This document shows, piece after piece, positions 7,185 to 7,474 of a stretch of DNA of 7,474 nt. The notes beneath the pieces are model-generated. The model was given only the letters and a program-made list of their open reading frames with translations, was not told the origin of the DNA and did no database searches. Source of the DNA: Flavobacteriaceae bacterium (GTDB lineage: Bacteria; Bacteroidota; Bacteroidia; Flavobacteriales; Flavobacteriaceae); NCBI GenBank assembly GCA_027068695.1, contig JAMOMG010000250.1, positions 1 to 7,474 of the forward strand, given 5' to 3'. Position numbers and translations under genes: made by a program. How positions within the stretch are numbered: position 1 is the stretch's first letter; each line of letters opens with the position of its first letter.

Positions 7185-7210
7185 TAAATGTAAAGTTTAT
7201 TTTACATTTA
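7185..7210. promoter_or_regulatory. Operator-like perfect inverted repeat
   Basis: TAAATGTAAA (7185-7194) and TTTACATTTA (7201-7210) are exact reverse complements separated by six bases, GTTTAT. The length and symmetry suit a dimer of the small helix-turn-helix regulator encoded by the same operon. The dyad fills the space between the putative -33 and -7 elements of the minus-strand promoter and overlaps the -7 element, so binding would block transcription. No T-run follows and the stem is very AT-rich, so a terminator is unlikely. Confidence 0.55.
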
Positions 7211-7216
7211 GACAAA
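7185..7216 (-). promoter_or_regulatory. Putative promoter of the membrane protein / XRE operon
   Basis: On the minus strand, TTTG (7216-7213) is followed after 20 bases by TACATTTA (7192-7185), one base off the Bacteroidota -7 box TAnnTTTG. Transcription would start at about 7178-7181, leaving a leader of roughly 20 bases before the ATG at 7159. The spacer holds the inverted repeat. The assignment rests on motif, spacing and position. Confidence 0.42.
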
Positions 7217-7261
7217 TATTTTTTACTATATATGTTTGTATGATATAAAATATTATATTTG
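7207..7261 (+). promoter_or_regulatory. Putative promoter region of the penicillin-acylase gene
   Basis: Two perfect TAnnTTTG boxes occur 23 bases apart: TATGTTTG (7231-7238) and TATATTTG (7254-7261). The first has a TTTA 20 bases upstream (7207-7210, inside the inverted repeat). The second has TTTG (7235-7238) upstream with a rather short 15-base spacer. Starts at about 7243 or 7266 would give leaders of roughly 45 or 23 bases. Either or both may be used. Confidence 0.4.
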
Positions 7262-7288
7262 AACTAACGATAAAATAATTATTTTCAA

Positions 7289-7474
7289 ATGCGCACATTT
7301 AAAAAAGTTTTAATCATAATTAGCCTATTATTAGTATTGGTTTTAATTGGAGGTTGGGTATATTTCAACAGTTTGAAACCTTCCTATTCTGGTTCTATTA
7401 AGTTGGAAAACATCACAAAAGAGACTACAGTATATTTTGATGATTATGGCATTCCACATATTTATGCTGAAAAT
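7289..7474 (+). CDS. Penicillin-acylase-family protein, N-terminal part
   Basis: The gene runs off the window; 62 codons are visible. The N-terminus MRTFKKVLIIISLLLVLVLIGGWVYF has a basic start and a hydrophobic segment at about residues 7-25, a signal anchor or signal peptide that would send the protein to the periplasm. After a spacer, SGSIKLENITKETTVYFDDYGIPHIYAEN (34-62) matches the start of the alpha chain of penicillin-amidase-type Ntn hydrolases, whose hallmark is V-x-x-D-x-x-GIPHI-x-A. Full-length members have about 700-800 residues and cut themselves into alpha and beta chains at an internal Ser; that part is not visible here. They hydrolyse amide bonds of penicillins, acyl-homoserine lactones or other N-acyl compounds, and the true substrate here is unknown. 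The ATG at 7289 is chosen because it begins just before the hydrophobic segment and 28 bases after a good -7 box. Confidence 0.88.
   Translation, partial: MRTFKKVLIIISLLLVLVLIGGWVYFNSLKPSYSGSIKLENITKETTVYFDDYGIPHIYAEN

Overview
The window is very AT-rich and contains short-spaced genes with no recognisable Shine-Dalgarno sequences. Several putative promoters match the Bacteroidota pattern TTTG / TAnnTTTG. The phosphoenolpyruvate carboxylase and the aminodeoxychorismate synthase look like flavobacterial proteins. The best guess is a chromosomal segment of a Flavobacteriia (Flavobacteriaceae) species; the genus cannot be told from the sequence.

Layout: (1) 1-158, the last 51 residues of dihydrolipoyl dehydrogenase, closed by a strong hairpin terminator at 172-216. 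(2) 223-5978 (+), four genes in one direction: pabB (folate branch from chorismate), tilS (lysidine modification of tRNA-Ile), a small exported protein of unknown function, and ppc (anaplerotic carboxylation of phosphoenolpyruvate). A DinB-fold protein follows only 2 bases after ppc and ends at 6496. (3) 6493-7159 (-), a two-gene module of a four-helix membrane protein followed by a 66-residue XRE-type repressor. It meets the DinB gene tail to tail with overlapping stop codons. (4) 7160-7288, a 129-bp divergent intergenic region with a perfect 10-bp inverted repeat and putative promoters for both directions. (5) 7289-7474 (+), the first 62 codons of a penicillin-acylase-family protein, cut by the window edge.

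The left part is ordinary housekeeping metabolism in a flavobacterial arrangement; the genes share direction and close spacing rather than one pathway. The most informative spots are regulatory. The membrane-protein/repressor pair has an operator-like dyad sitting between the two halves of its own putative promoter, which suggests negative autoregulation. The pabB start codon lies 6 bases after the lpd terminator hairpin, and a perfect TAnnTTTG box overlaps the terminator T-run, which suggests a leaderless or almost leaderless pabB transcript. I see no mobile element, CRISPR array, tRNA or rRNA gene, and no clear evidence of a wholly new multi-gene system.
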